Assembly: GCF_034702125.1 (NCBI RefSeq)
Contig: NC_085868.1
Coordinates: 40,030,859-40,094,858, forward strand
DNA length: 64,000 nt
Origin: Engraulis encrasicolus
Taxonomy: Eukaryota > Chordata > Actinopteri > Clupeiformes > Engraulidae
Reading direction: 5' to 3'
In this document: piece after piece, positions 47,345 to 58,684 of the stretch
Position numbering within the stretch: the first letter of the stretch is position 1
How the letters are laid out: the number at the start of each line of letters is the position of its first letter
Translations under genes and position numbers: made by a program
Notes under the pieces: model-generated
What the model was told of the DNA's origin: nothing
What the model saw: the letters and a program-made list of their open reading frames with translations, nothing else
Database searches by the model: none

Positions 47345-48523
47345 ATGGACCCAGCGCACTCCCTGACCACGATGGAGGAAGAGCCAGAGATGACTGCCCT
47401 ACAGCGACTGGAACGCACTGAGGGAGACATCAATCGGATGGCTGGCGACATCGCTTCCCTTCTCCAGCTAGTCAACCAGCAGCAACAACAGATCCAGCAG
47501 CAACAGCAACAGCTTCAGCAGCAGCAACAACAGATCCAGCAGCAACAGCAACAGCTTCAGCAGCAGCAGCAACAGTTTCAGCTACAACAGCAACAGTTCC
47601 AACTGCAGCAACAACAGCTAGCCCAAGCCCTGCAACTACTCTCAAACCCGGCTACTCCACCTGCACTCCCCCCTGGTCCTTCTGTTCCTGTACCACCGAC
47701 ACTCCTTCATCCCTCCGCTGGAGGTCCCAATGCTGCAGGCCCGGCAGTGCTGCCACCAGATCCCCACGCTCCTGAACCAAAGATTGGGAACCCAGAACGT
47801 TTTGATGGAAACCAGAAGCAAGTAAGACCATTCTTGAGCAGCTGCCGAATCCAGTTCGCACTACAGCCCAGGACTTTCTCAACAGAGGGAGCCAAGGTGG
47901 GGTACGTCATCACACATCTCACCGGTCGAGCTCGGTTGTGGGGAACGGCGGAATTCGACCGACAAACCCCAGCCTGTGCCTCCTTCAGTGCCTTTGAGGA
48001 GGAGATGTTAAAGGTCTTTGACCTTGGCTCGCCAACAGCCGAAGCGTCACAAGCTCTGCTCACCATCCGTCAGGGCAATAGGACAGTAGCAGACTTCTCC
48101 ATTGACTTTCGTACCCTGGCCAGTCGAAGCTCGTTTAACCCAGAGGCACTGGTGCAAGCCTTCCTCCACAGCCTGGCGGACTATATCAAAGACGAGCTTG
48201 TTTCCCATGACCCGCCCTCAACGCTTGATGCCGCTATTGACCTTGCCGTCCGCATTGACCGCCGTATACAGACCCGGAGGAGGGAGAAGGGCCGTCTCAG
48301 TCAACCTGCCATCCGCACTCGGGTCGATACCTCCTCTGTCCAGCCCCTGCCTGTCAAGTCCCAAAGCCAACTCAATCAGCCTGAGCCCATGGAGATTGGC
48401 CGTGCCTCTCTGACTCCCGAGGAGCGTCGACGCCGTCTAAGCTCCAACCTTTGCCTCTACTGTGGTGGTGAAAATCACCGTGTCGCCACTTGTCCGGCAA
48501 AAGCCGCAGCTCACCAGGTGTAA
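47345..48523 (+). CDS. gag: Gypsy Gag polyprotein
   Basis: This 392-residue structural protein of the element would form virus-like particles and bind RNA. The N-terminal third has a coiled-coil, Gln-rich run (residues about 45-98) made of CAG/CAA codons, then a Pro-rich link and the retrotransposon Gag core ([14 protein letters not shown], then [15 protein letters not shown]). A CCHC zinc knuckle (C-x2-C-x4-H-x4-C) lies at about 370-383. The ORF is open from the first ATG, 16 bases after the LTR. It overlaps the pol frame by 34 bases in the -1 frame, which suggests frameshifted expression of Pol. Confidence 0.93.
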   Translation: MDPAHSLTTMEEEPEMTALQRLERTEGDINRMAGDIASLLQLVNQQQQQIQQQQQQLQQQQQQIQQQQQQLQQQQQQFQLQQQQFQLQQQQLAQALQLLSNPATPPALPPGPSVPVPPTLLHPSAGGPNAAGPAVLPPDPHAPEPKIGNPERFDGNQKQVRPFLSSCRIQFALQPRTFSTEGAKVGYVITHLTGRARLWGTAEFDRQTPACASFSAFEEEMLKVFDLGSPTAEASQALLTIRQGNRTVADFSIDFRTLASRSSFNPEALVQAFLHSLADYIKDELVSHDPPSTLDAAIDLAVRIDRRIQTRRREKGRLSQPAIRTRVDTSSVQPLPVKSQSQLNQPEPMEIGRASLTPEERRRRLSSNLCLYCGGENHRVATCPAKAAAHQV

Positions 48524-50415
48524 GGGAGATCCGGGTGAGCTCAACAAATCTTCAGTCTCCCTCCATCCGAAAAACCCTGCTTCATCTCCGCCTTCAGCTT
48601 TCCGACACCACTCATACGTTGGCTGCCCTTGTGGATTCCGGAGCTGAAGCAAACATCATGGACCCTGAGCTTGCACGGCAACTGGGCGTGAACCATCATC
48701 AACTGACACAACCCATTCCTGCACGAGCCCTGGATGGGCATCATCTTGGCACTGTCACTCACATCTCCGCCCCTGTGACAATCCTGCTGTCAGGAAACCA
48801 CCAGGAGTCCATCCAGTTTCACCTCCTACACTCACCCGGCCAACCACTCATCCTTGGATACCCGTGGCTCCGTCAGCACAACCCCCACATCGACTGGGAG
48901 ACCGGAACAGTCCGTGAGTGGGGAAGGAGTTGTCACCAGACCTGTTTAAGGGGGGCCACCCTGCCCGTTCACCGGGAAATATCTAGTGCTACCCCCGACA
49001 TATCCAATGTTCCGGCCTGTTACCACAGCCTGAAAGAGGTGTTCAACAAATCCAAGGCGACATCTCTACCCCCACACAGACCCTATGACTGCGCGATTGA
49101 TCTCCTGCCTGGCACAGCACCTCCCAAGGGTCGTCTTTATTCACTGTCTGCCCCGGAAAGAAAGGCCATGGAGGACTACATTAATGACTCTCTTGCCGCC
49201 GGGATAATCAGACCGTCATCTTCCCCCGCAGGAGCGGGATTCTTCTTTGTCGGTAAGAAGGACGGTTCTCTTCGTCCATGCATAGATTACCGGGGTCTGA
49301 ACGACATCACGGTTAAGAATCGCTACCCACTACCCTTACTTTCGTCTGCCTTCGAACTGCTGCAGGGAGCCACCGTATTCTCAAAGCTGGACCTTCGCAA
49401 TGCCTACCATCTGGTGCGGGTGAGGGAGGGAGACGAATGGAAGACAGCGTTCAACACACCAACAGGCCACTATGAATATCTCGTCATGCCCTTCGGCCTC
49501 ACCAATGCCCCAGCAGTTTTTCAAGCCCTAGTGAATGATATCCTCAGGGACATGCTAAATACGTTCGTATTTGTGTACCTTGACGATATTTTAATATTCT
49601 CAAAGACTCTGTCAGAACACACGCACCACGTCCAGTTGGTCCTGCGTCGCCTGCTGGAGAACTCTCTTTTCGTGAAGGCAGAGAAGTGCGAGTTCCATGC
49701 CAAAACCGTTTCATTCCTGGGGTATGTGGTGACCGAGGGCAGCATTCAGATGGATCTCACGAAGGTGTCGGCTGTCACTTCCTGGCCAGTTCCTGAGTCT
49801 CGGAAAAAGTTGCAACAGTTCCTGGGCTTTGCAAACTTTTATAGGAGATTCATCAGAAACTATAGCACAGTGGCTGCACCACTCACGGCGCTAACCAGCA
49901 CTAAACAACCGTACCAATGGACATCAGCGGCTGACAAGGCCTTCAATATCCTCAAGACACGTTTCACTTCTGCCCCCATCCTCCAGATGCCAGATGCAGC
50001 AAGGCAGTTTGTGGTGGAGGTAGATGCTTCGGACGTGGGAGTGGGTGCAGTGCTTTCTCAAAGAGCAGCTGAGGATGGCAAGATGCACCCCTGTGCCTTC
50101 TACTCCCGTCGGCTAACCCCTGCTGAATGCAACTACGACATTGGGAACCGCGAGCTGTTGGCTGTCAAGCTCGCCCTTGAAGAATGGCGGCACTGGTTAG
50201 AGGGGTCAAAGGAACCATTCATAGTGTGGACAGACCACAAAAACCTGGAGTATATCCAAACAGCCAGGAGGCTGAACTCCCGTCAACAGCGGTGGTCTCT
50301 GTTCTTTACCCGCTTCAATTTCACGCTCTCCTACCGCCCGGGATCTCTGTCATCTCCTTGGGGCCACCGCCAGCCTATCGTCTGGATTCCACCCGCAGTC
50401 AAACGGCCAAACTGA
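48490..50415 (+). CDS. pol: Gypsy Pol, 5' part: protease, reverse transcriptase, RNase H
   Basis: The frame holds an aspartic protease ([12 protein letters not shown], codons from 48628), the reverse transcriptase ([38 protein letters not shown], and the catalytic YLDD at 49576-49587) and RNase H ([39 protein letters not shown]). Homology stops after LSYRPG at about 50340. There the RNase H end is joined directly to the late integrase core in another frame, so the last ~25 residues of this ORF are out-of-frame. The protein would lack integrase. The ATG at 48490 is a track start only; natural expression is probably by frameshift from gag. Confidence 0.9.
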   Translation: MSGKSRSSPGVREIRVSSTNLQSPSIRKTLLHLRLQLSDTTHTLAALVDSGAEANIMDPELARQLGVNHHQLTQPIPARALDGHHLGTVTHISAPVTILLSGNHQESIQFHLLHSPGQPLILGYPWLRQHNPHIDWETGTVREWGRSCHQTCLRGATLPVHREISSATPDISNVPACYHSLKEVFNKSKATSLPPHRPYDCAIDLLPGTAPPKGRLYSLSAPERKAMEDYINDSLAAGIIRPSSSPAGAGFFFVGKKDGSLRPCIDYRGLNDITVKNRYPLPLLSSAFELLQGATVFSKLDLRNAYHLVRVREGDEWKTAFNTPTGHYEYLVMPFGLTNAPAVFQALVNDILRDMLNTFVFVYLDDILIFSKTLSEHTHHVQLVLRRLLENSLFVKAEKCEFHAKTVSFLGYVVTEGSIQMDLTKVSAVTSWPVPESRKKLQQFLGFANFYRRFIRNYSTVAAPLTALTSTKQPYQWTSAADKAFNILKTRFTSAPILQMPDAARQFVVEVDASDVGVGAVLSQRAAEDGKMHPCAFYSRRLTPAECNYDIGNRELLAVKLALEEWRHWLEGSKEPFIVWTDHKNLEYIQTARRLNSRQQRWSLFFTRFNFTLSYRPGSLSSPWGHRQPIVWIPPAVKRPN

Positions 50416-51307
50416 ACGCATGAACCAGGAGCTGGAGAAGGCACTGAGGTGCGTGGCCTCCCAAAATCCCCGGGCCTGGGCTCAACACCTGCTCTGGGTG
50501 GAATATGCCCATAATTCACTCACCAGTTCCTCCACCGGGTTCTCCCCCTTTCAGTGTGTCTACGGGTATCAACCTCCACTGTTTGCCAGCCAGGAGGCGG
50601 ATGCCACCTGTCCGTCTGCTCTTGCGTATGCCCGCCGCTGCCGCCGCACTTGGGCCCAGGCTCGCACTGTGCTCCTGAAGTCTGGAACCAGCTACGCCGT
50701 CGGTGCCAACCGACGGAGGACCCCAGCACCTACTTACCGGGTTGGTCAGAAGGTCTGGCTGTCTGCCCGGGATCTGCCGCTGCGGGTTGAATCACGAAAG
50801 CTGGCCCCTCGCTTCATTGGTCCTTTTCCTGTGCAGAGAGTCATCAGTCCAACAGCAGTCCGGCTTCAGTTGCCCGCTTCCATGCGGGTCCACCCCACCT
50901 TCCACGTCTCCAAGGTCAAGCCGGTCCATGAAAGTCCCCTGGTCCCTGCAGCTCCGGCGCCGCCTCCTCCGCGCCTCGTAGATGGCGGTCCTGTCTTCAC
51001 CGTCCGGCGGCTGCTCCGCTCTAGGCGAAGGGGTAGGGGCCTCCAGTACCTCGTTGACTGGGAGGGATATGGTCCAGAGGAGAGGACCTGGATCCCGGCC
51101 AGGAGGATAGTGGACCGGACCCTCATCACTGACTTCCACCGACTACATCCTGATCAGCCTGCAATCCGTAGGGGCCGTCCAAGAGGGGTCCCTAGCCGTC
51201 CTGCCAACCCTGCTCCTGTCTCAGTGCCTGTCCTGTCTCCCGACCGTGACCCTCCAGCTCCTTCTGAGGATGAGGATATTCACTCGGACCGCTCGGAAGA
51301 GTTCTGA
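50345..51307 (+). pseudogene. Gypsy integrase 3' remnant with chromodomain
   Basis: From about 50345 the +1-shifted frame encodes the end of the integrase core ([20 protein letters not shown], which holds the last acidic catalytic residue), the GPY/F-type module ([20 protein letters not shown]) and a C-terminal chromodomain (about 50985-51160, with [16 protein letters not shown]). The zinc-binding HHCC domain and the first two catalytic acids are deleted and the junction shifts the frame. The copy therefore cannot make integrase by itself. Chromodomains are thought to steer integration to marked chromatin. Confidence 0.9.
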
Positions 51308-51387
51308 CCCGCCGCCTGCTCCCCTCCACCCTCCCGGCATGATGTTGTTCTTGGGACTTCTGGGGCCGTCCCTTGGAGGGGGGGTCC

Positions 51388-52244
51388 TGTCATGAGCACT
51401 CTCTCTCCCTGGTAGCAACCTTCATTGCATTCAATTATCTGCCACTCTGCTCACTCTCTCCCTACTCTGCCTAACGAGCTCCACCTGGCTCCGCCCTGCT
51501 CTGCTCTTGTTACCTGGCCAGCTGCACTGCATTTCCCACTCACCATCCTCACCTTGCCTCACTCTGTTCTAATTACTCTGCCAGCTGCACTGCATTTCCC
51601 CACTAACCTCTCCCAGTATATCAAGCCCTGTTTTTCAGCCAAGCCCTGTCAGATCGTCTTCATGCCTGGACCAGTAACCTGCCTGCCTGTCTGCGCTCTG
51701 ACTCCTGTCTGTGATTCTGATCCTTTCTTGACTGCCTCCTTGTTCTACTGCCCCGACTATCCCGACCTGCCTTCTGGATCTCGACTACCCTCCGATCTTC
51801 AGCCCCTCCGGTAACTCGATTCTGCCTTCTGTCTCTCACCACGATATTTGCCCAGCCCTGATCTGTACTTCTGCCTGCCATTCATATTGCTGTTGTGTGT
51901 GTGTTCCCCCAGGTCTCCGACCACCAGATGAGCGAGCCCAGACGCTTCACCACCCTCAGCCCGATACGCCGCTCCATCACTGGGGGACACACACACTAAG
52001 CACTTTGGACTGGACACCCCCGGACATTTGGTGACCCCCGGAGCCCAGGTAACCCACAGGACCCGGAAAAACCCCAGAGCCCCAAGCACCCCTGGAACCC
52101 CTGACACCCCTGGCACTCCTAGCACCCCTGGAACCGGAACCTCCCAAGATCTCACGATCATCTCACTCCTCTTCCCCCCTGAACCCCTCAATAAAGAACT
52201 CTGAATTTGAACTTGCGCTCTTGGGTCCTCTTCTGTCCGTGACA
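51388..52244 (+). repeat. 3' LTR
   Basis: Follows the polypurine tract GGAGGGGGGGTCC. It differs from the 5' LTR by one base in the TTTTTCA(G/T)CCAAGCC stretch and one in CCCAAGA(T/C)CTCACG. AATAAA occurs near 52189. Confidence 0.95.
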
Positions 52245-52324
52245 CTTAGTCTTTGTCTAAATGACGAAAATCAATTTTAGTCTTAGTCAATTTTTAGTAA
52301 TTTTAGTCATTTTAGTCAACACTG

Positions 52325-54121
52325 TACATAATAGAACTTCTCCACACACTGCTTCTCTTTTTAATATAGATCATTGACTGGACAGAATAAATCTTCTCTG
52401 CGCACTGCTTCTCTTTTTAACATGTATCACACTGTGCAGAATGAAACTTCTTCACACACTGCTTCTCTTTTTCTCTATTGTATTTAACACCAGTGTTAAT
52501 TTAGTCAGTTTTTTTAAATTTTGTCTTAGTCTTAGTCACAATGACGAAAATCAATTTTAGTTTTAGTCATATTTTAGTCATTGCCTTCCCAATTTAGTCT
52601 TAGTCTTAGTCTAAATGACGAAAATCAAAAAAGGGCTTTGATGAAATATTTTAGTCATAGTCATGGTTGACGAAATGAACACTGATGGGTTCATATGGGT
52701 TCTTCCACTTCAAACTTCAATTTTTCCTTATCTCTAACTGTATCCCAATTTGTGGTCAAGGAATTTAACTATATGCACATTAGAGGCCATTTTTGTTTTC
52801 CAATTCAAACAAGGGAACCAAATGGCCTAGGGAAATGTGACACAGAAAGGTTAAAACCAAGCTCAAGGTTAGCAGTCAGTGGTTGTCTGTGACCTTCATG
52901 TGGCCTAAAAGTTGGAATAAAGTTGTCATGTATTTTAACACTACGGCCAATAAGGCGATTTATTGCACAAAACAACGTACTGCACCACTAAAAGAAATGT
53001 AAAAATTCACAGTGCATTCTTAACATTGTCTGTTTTCTAGGAAAGACAAGCTTACTTTTAGCTTAATCTATGGTTGGTGTTCACTCATCTCTTTAGTTAG
53101 GATGGCAAGTACAGTCAGCATCCTTTCTAGCACACAATACAAACATGAGATGCAAGTTAGTCATGTGTTTCACTAATTAATTCATGCAATGCAACACAAG
53201 ATAGCAAAGGTATCATCCTATAAACTAGAGTCTACACTACACTCAGAGTGCAGACCTCTGCCAAGGAAGCGGTTTGATAGTCAAATTTTCTATGTTACAC
53301 CCTCTTTTTAAGTCTTTCTGCCTTCTTTTTGTGGATTTAGAAACTGGAACGTCCAAATTCACCCTATCCTGCAATGGTGAAGAATTTTGTAAAAATGTCT
53401 GCGTCTGGGTCCCTGATCCCTGATTTCCCTCAATATGGAAAATAAAATGCTTTTAAACACGTTTGTCATATTATAATGTCTACTGTGAATAAATATTTGC
53501 ACATACTTTTTACATTTTTTTAAATTTAACTTGTCAATATGAAGACTGAACCTGTCATTTGGAATATAGGACGGCATAAAAATGTAAAAAAAAAAAAACA
53601 GAAATATAATAGCCTATTCATTTTCTCAGAGGAAAATGGCATTTTTGGTTGAAGGCACAGCTTTTTCCATTGCCAACCCACATATGCCTATATGTACAGT
53701 CTAGCAATAATGCATTGTTCTGGTCCTCAGTAGTATTATCCAGATATGCATCTTATTTGAGAATGTTGTTTATTGGTAGGTCGCCTATGCATCTGAAATC
53801 AATTGACCCACTCTTAAATCACAAACTGCAAAACCACCAGCTGCCACCACAATAGGTGTGTCACATCAACATATACAATACATGGAATGTTTCACATTTT
53901 AGGTCAACCAACTGCCTAGGTTTAATGTTCACATATCCTTTGTCAACAACTGGCAGAAAGGTGCCTACGATTTTGGAACTTTTCTTTGTTCCAGACACCT
54001 CCACATGGCACCACCTCCCTTCACCACAGCAGACTCAACACCCACACTCAAGCATATAAAGTCACAAGCAGCCACCAGTACCAACCACATCAGCACACAA
54101 CCAGACAGAGGCAGAGGAACC
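52325..54121. other. Upstream region of gene 4
   Basis: 52330-52475 holds three imperfect ~55-bp tandem units ending CTGCTTCTCTTTTT. 52491-52684 is a hAT-type MITE (CAGTGTTAATTTAGTCA ... GACGAAATGAACACTG). The rest is unassigned AT-rich sequence. 54030-54120 is shared with the stranded copy at 41740-41818 and 42086-42113. Confidence 0.5.
54055..54060 (+). promoter_or_regulatory. TATA box of gene 4
   Basis: TATAAA sits 62 bases before the ATG, giving a short 5' UTR of about 35 bases if transcription starts at the usual distance. The flanking sequence is conserved with the stranded copy, where the box reads TATAAG. Confidence 0.6.
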
Positions 54122-57100
54122 ATGGAGCCAAAGGTATAGTTCACATCTCACCTGCTTGTATAGACTCTGAGTAGATGCTCTATTTATTGTTGCTTTTTGG
54201 TAGCAACCATTGTATTGATTTTTTGGTTTTCTTGTGTGATGTTATTTGTCTGTTTTTGAAGGGTGTACCAGTCAGCGGCAGCATTGGCATACTTCATAGT
54301 TTTAAAGATGGCAAGCATCACTATGAAGTGGACTCCGTGATTGACGATAGGAGTGGAAAAACGTTTTTCGTGAGGTGTGTTAAGCAGAAGATATTTTTCT
54401 CCTTTCTCTCTCACATACGGTAACAATGCTGTGATTGTAAATGTTCAAGAGAAAATACATGTCTACAGTAAACATACTTGTAAAGCACATGATATGTTTT
54501 CTTCAAAATCCCTCTATGTAATGCTATACAGAAAAGGAGATCAACTTTCGATGATTAATGAGTTTGAAACTCAGGATTTAACCCCTGAGGCATTTGCTGA
54601 GATGTTGTCTAAGGGCAGTCCCATGCTGGTGAGTTCTTAATGTATATCTCCTTTTTTTAAAAACAATTTCATATGAGTGCCGCATATGTCATACACAAGA
54701 TCAATACGTATGCTTAGGTCAACATGCATACTTTATATGCTACATGCATCCTAAAGTCATGCATTCCAACCACTAAGGTCTTCCTCAGATTTAACCCTTT
54801 AACGCATAACATGGGTCTAAATAGACCCGGCTGAGTTTAAAATTTCTATATCTTTGTAGGAATACAATTTTCTTACTCAGCACTCCATGAATTCAATTGA
54901 CTTGTTTTTGTCCCTTAGATGACTTAATTTATTTTTATGCATCATAACTTTTTGCGTGAAAACACTTTTTTGGTTACTACCCCTTTAACGCATAACATGG
55001 GTCTAAATAGACCTGCATTCATTTCCGATGTAATTTCATCACAAGCTTAATGTCTCTTAGCCATATTGAAAAAGGATTTTGATTCTTTTACTAAAAGTCC
55101 AACTTTTTATCATTTATGGAGTATTAACTCCCAACATCAATACTTATTTGAAATTCTTGATGGTTATTCTTTGATATAGAAGTCATTTTATATAACTATA
55201 TGATATTTAGACACATGGGTCTAAATAGACCCGCATTCATTTCCTATGTAATTTCATCAAAAGCTTAATGTCTCTTAGCCATATTGAGAAAGGATTTTGA
55301 TTCTTTTACTAAAAATTCAACTTTTTGTCATTTATGGAGTATTAACTCCCAACATTAATACTTAATTCAAATACTTTATGGTTATTCTTTGAAATAGACA
55401 TCTTTTTATACAATTATATGATATTTACACACATGGGTCAAAAATGATCTGCATTCATTTTTTATATACAGAATTATTAGGCAAACATGTTTTTTGACCA
55501 TATTGTCTTTTTTATGCTTATTTTCCATCGGATTTAAGCATTCCAGGCCATGCATATTTGTATAAAAATATGGGGCTGTGGTCGAAGGTGCCCAACACCT
55601 TATATCAGGTGTGCATAATTATTAGGCAACTTTGTTGTCTTCTTGGAAAATGGGCCACAAAATATATCTAACAAACTCTGAAAAGTCGATTAACAATTTT
55701 GAAGTCTTCTAGAGGGATGTGGCTGTTGTGAAATTGGCAAGACGTTGGTCACTTTACCACAGAATTATCAGTCATCAGTCTCGTAAGAAATGTCACAGCC
55801 AAAAATTGAGAAGAATTTAAGGTGGAGCTACAAAAAATGATTACCCTGCAGTCCTATATTACACAACAGAAACCTACACCAAGTGTCCAGAAGAACAGGG
55901 CATTGAGCACTCAGAGATATGGCCAAGGTAAGAAGGGATGACACTAGACAAGTTAATTAAGTCAAGACTGGGTCAAAAATACCTGGGGACAGAGTTTTCA
56001 AAGTTAGGCCTATATGGACTTGGGAAAGTGACTCTTGACAGACAGGGTGGATGAGCCCATGGCTGGATCATTGAGAGGAAGACATTTGCATCTTTTGAAG
56101 ACCATGGTATTTATGCTGTACTTTGCTGGCATTTGAGTGGAACTCAGGAACTCATGTAAGTGTGCACATTGCTGATCTAGCCATAGACTCATCTACCTGG
56201 TCCATTAACAGTCACCTTCACTAGTTCATAAAACCATTGAAAACAACTGTCTAAAGACATTTCTTGACCCAGTCTTGACTTAAGTTTCTTGTTGAGTGGT
56301 CTTCAGGTTTCAGCCTGTTTTACCTTGGCCATGTCTCTGAGTGCTGAATACAATGTTCTTGTGGACACTCAATGTAGGTTTCAGTTCTGGAATATAACAG
56401 CACTGCAGGTAATACTTTTGTGGTAGTTTCATCTTCAATTCTTCTAAATCTGGTAGTGACTTTGTGAGCTCATATCATGTGACACTGATGGCTTTGTAAC
56501 AGTGCTTTAGACGGATGTGACCAATATTTCAAGACAGCCACACCCCTCAGGGAGACATCAAAATTGTTTATAGCATTTTAGGAGTTTGTTAGATGCCTTT
56601 TGTGGCATATTTTCCCATAAGAAAGCAAAGTTGCCTAAAAATTATGCACATTATGCCCTGATATAGGCTGTTGGGCTCCTCCGATCACACCGTCTCTTAT
56701 TACTCAAATATGCATGACTTGGAATGCTTAAATCCAATAGGTCAACAGTGGTCAAAAACAGTTTATTTGTTCCTGACTGGAATCCTTTTAAATATATTTT
56801 AGTTCCTAACGTGAAACACTTCAGACTTATTCTATGTCTGCAATAATGGGGGAAATTATTTGTGTGTTTATTTGTATAAGATACAAAAAATAACACCCAT
56901 TTTGTGCATTAAAAACAGTCTTAATCACAACTTTTAATCCATTAGCTATTAAAATACATTAATTGTGGAAGTTATTATAGTGAAAGATTTACACTTCCAT
57001 TAGAAATGAATGCGTGCCATTTTCGGTCCACGTCTAGAAATTAGTGATTTAATTCCAAATTCATGTTTATTTGTAAAATAAAAATATAAGAACATTTAAA

Positions 57101-57558
57101 AAAATACTTTTTTGAATTAAGGACCACCTATGTAATTACTTTTAGAAGAAGTATGGGATAAAATGTATTGGTTTTAGAAGTTGTGTGAGAGAATACATGA
57201 TTAATGCAATACATTGGAAATGAATGCGGGTCTATTTAGACCCATGTTATGCGTTAGTGTGAGTCCAATGGCTTATGCATTAAAGGGTTAAGACCCTTGG
57301 ACCGTATTGTTTCAAGTGTGGACCACCCAGTCAAACTGTGTTAGTCTTTGTCCTGCACCTTGATGTTTTCCCTCATCATCACAGACAGTCCACCATCCTG
57401 AAGTTAAGCAAGGCGAGGCCAAAGACCAGCGTGAGAAGGATGACCAAAAGCTGAAAAGGAGCTTCTACCCGGTCTCCAAGGAGAATACCGTGCTGACCAT
57501 CTTCCCAAAGATGGTGGCCAGCCCTGACCTGCAGCTCCCCACAGACGATGACCTCCAG
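54122..57558 (+). CDS. Gene 4: PDZ-like N-terminal half, 3' part not found (spliced, partial)
   Basis: Four exons join in phase: 54122-54133, 54262-54374, 54532-54628 and 57385-57558, encoding 132 residues. They match gene 3 exon by exon: MEPK, then VPVSGSIGILH and DGKHHYEVDSV, then RKGDQLSMINEFETQDLTPE and AFAEMLSKGSPML, then TVHH and an acidic/basic linker. The PDZ-like domain covers about 8-80. The NG of the conserved loop has become NE. After the donor at 57559 I find no linker or trefoil exon in the remaining 6.4 kb. Either the gene continues beyond 64000, stretched by transposons, or it has lost its IL-1 half. Intron 3 holds a 2.5-kb TTAA-flanked element. The TATA box is intact. Confidence 0.68.
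54795..57287. mobile_element. TTAA-flanked element with piggyBac-like ends
   Basis: TTAA lies at 54791-54794 and 57288-57291. The ends CCCTTTAACGCATAACATGG and, after a short spacer, GGGTCTATTTAGACCCATGT / GCATTAAAGGG are inverse. The left side carries repeated units of about 205 bp (54998-55440), each with ACATGGGTCTAAATAGACC. The centre is filled by a Tc1-type relic (55472-56775). Confidence 0.72.
55472..56775 (-). mobile_element. Tc1/mariner-type relic with ~250-bp inverted repeats
   Basis: The left arm contains CAGAATTATTAGGCAAACAT and GTGTGCATAATTATTAGGCA. The right arm contains the inverse in decayed form (TTGCCTAAAAATTATGCACA). The middle encodes only scraps of a minus-strand transposase-like frame (such as 56010-56192) with many stops. 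It is old and inactive, inside the TTAA-flanked element. Confidence 0.6.
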
Positions 57559-57662
57559 GTCAGTCATGGGAAGGTCACTTCAAATTTAGATTTGATTACA
57601 CTTCTGCTCATCGAGTCTGTGCGTCTGTTCAACACAGAGAGTCGTTGAGAGAAGGGACTGTT

Positions 57663-58684
57663 TGGTAACACTTCACAATAACCTTCCGCGAAATGGATAA
57701 CTAACGGCTAACTAATATTAAGGTATTTAGTAAGTGTTTAACAATTAATTATTATTATTACCTTCGCCAGAAGGTTATGTTTTGCCCGCCGTGTATTTAT
57801 TTATTTATTTGTGAATATGTTTGTTTGTTTGTTTGTACTTCGTATAACTCAGTCAGAACTGAGACGATTTTTATGAAATTTAGTGGGATGATTGGTCATG
57901 ACCCAAGCAACAATCGATTAGTTTTTGGGAGTGATTGGGTCAAAGGTCAAAGGTCAAGGTCAAAATGTTTGTTTGTACTTCGTACAACTCAGACAGAACT
58001 GAGCCGATTTTTAAGAAATTTAGTGGGATGATTGTTCATGACCCAAGGAACAATCGATTAGTTTTTGGGAGTTTTTGGGTCAAAGATCAAAGGTCAAGGT
58101 CAAAAACGTAAATTGAGCCGATTTTTATGAAATTTAGTGGGATGATTGGTCATGACCCAAGGAACAATCGATTACTTTTTGGGAGTGATTGGGTGAAAGG
58201 TCAAGGTCAAGGTCACGAAAAGGTCAAAAACGTAAATTCAGCCGATTTTTATGAAATTTACTGGGATGATTGGTCATGACCCAAGGAACAATTGATTACT
58301 TTTTAGGAGTGATTGGGTCAAAGGTCAAGGTCAAGGTCAAGAAAAGGTCAAAAACGTTTTTCTTTGCCAAGCACTATATGCCAGAACAACGTGTGCATGC
58401 GGAATTGAATAAGTGGTCAAGACTAGGCCAAATATGTAATATTACGATATTCCGGTCCGATTTAAATGAAACTAACACCAAAATTTGGAGAATGTTATGC
58501 CCCACACTCTGAAGATGGCCAGAAAAAAATAAGTGGCGTAGGCGAAGGTTTGCGCTCTACCGAGTGCCCATTCTAGTTTAATAATGATATATCAATGATT
58601 ATAATAGTATTATAGATGCACAACAAACCATTAGCTATCCATTAGTTAACCATTTTTGCGGAAGGTTATTGTGAAGTGTTACCG
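57663..58684. mobile_element. TIR element with internal minisatellite
   Basis: GGTAACACTTCACAATAACC at the left has its inverse GGTTATTGTGAAGTGTTACC at the right. Within it, 57770-58575 looks like a separate element (CCTTCGCCAGAAGGTTATGT to GGTTTGCGCTCTACCGAGTG...CTAGT) with about four ~110-bp tandem units (57850-58350) containing GGTCATGACCCAAG and CAAAGGTCAAGGTC. The CTAGT end after a short hairpin is Helitron-like, but that is uncertain. Confidence 0.6.

Larger units (their letters stand above)
46472..52244 (+). mobile_element. Ty3/gypsy chromovirus, recent insertion, internally deleted
   Basis: Two 857-bp direct LTRs (46472-47328, 51388-52244) start TGTC and end GACA. A 5-bp target duplication CTTAG flanks them (46467-46471, 52245-52249). 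By eye the LTRs differ at only two positions, so insertion was recent. Order: LTR, gag, protease-RT-RNase H, remaining integrase C-terminus with chromodomain, purine-rich tract (51373-51387), LTR. I could not recognise a standard tRNA primer site right after the 5' LTR. Confidence 0.96.
46358..52324. mobile_element. (TTTAGTC)-rich hAT-type MITE interrupted by the gypsy insertion
   Basis: The left part starts CAGTGTTAATTTTGTCA (46358) and the right part ends TTTAGTCAACACTG (52324). A similar uninterrupted element lies at 52491-52684 (CAGTGTTAATTTAGTCA to GACGAAATGAACACTG). The gypsy element sits between the two halves at CTTAG. Confidence 0.7.

Noticed and set aside
50184..51139. Other-frame ORFs over the gypsy pol and integrase region
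   Set aside because: They are shadows of the GC-rich coding frame. Only the frames with protease-RT-RNase H and with integrase end plus chromodomain show family motifs.
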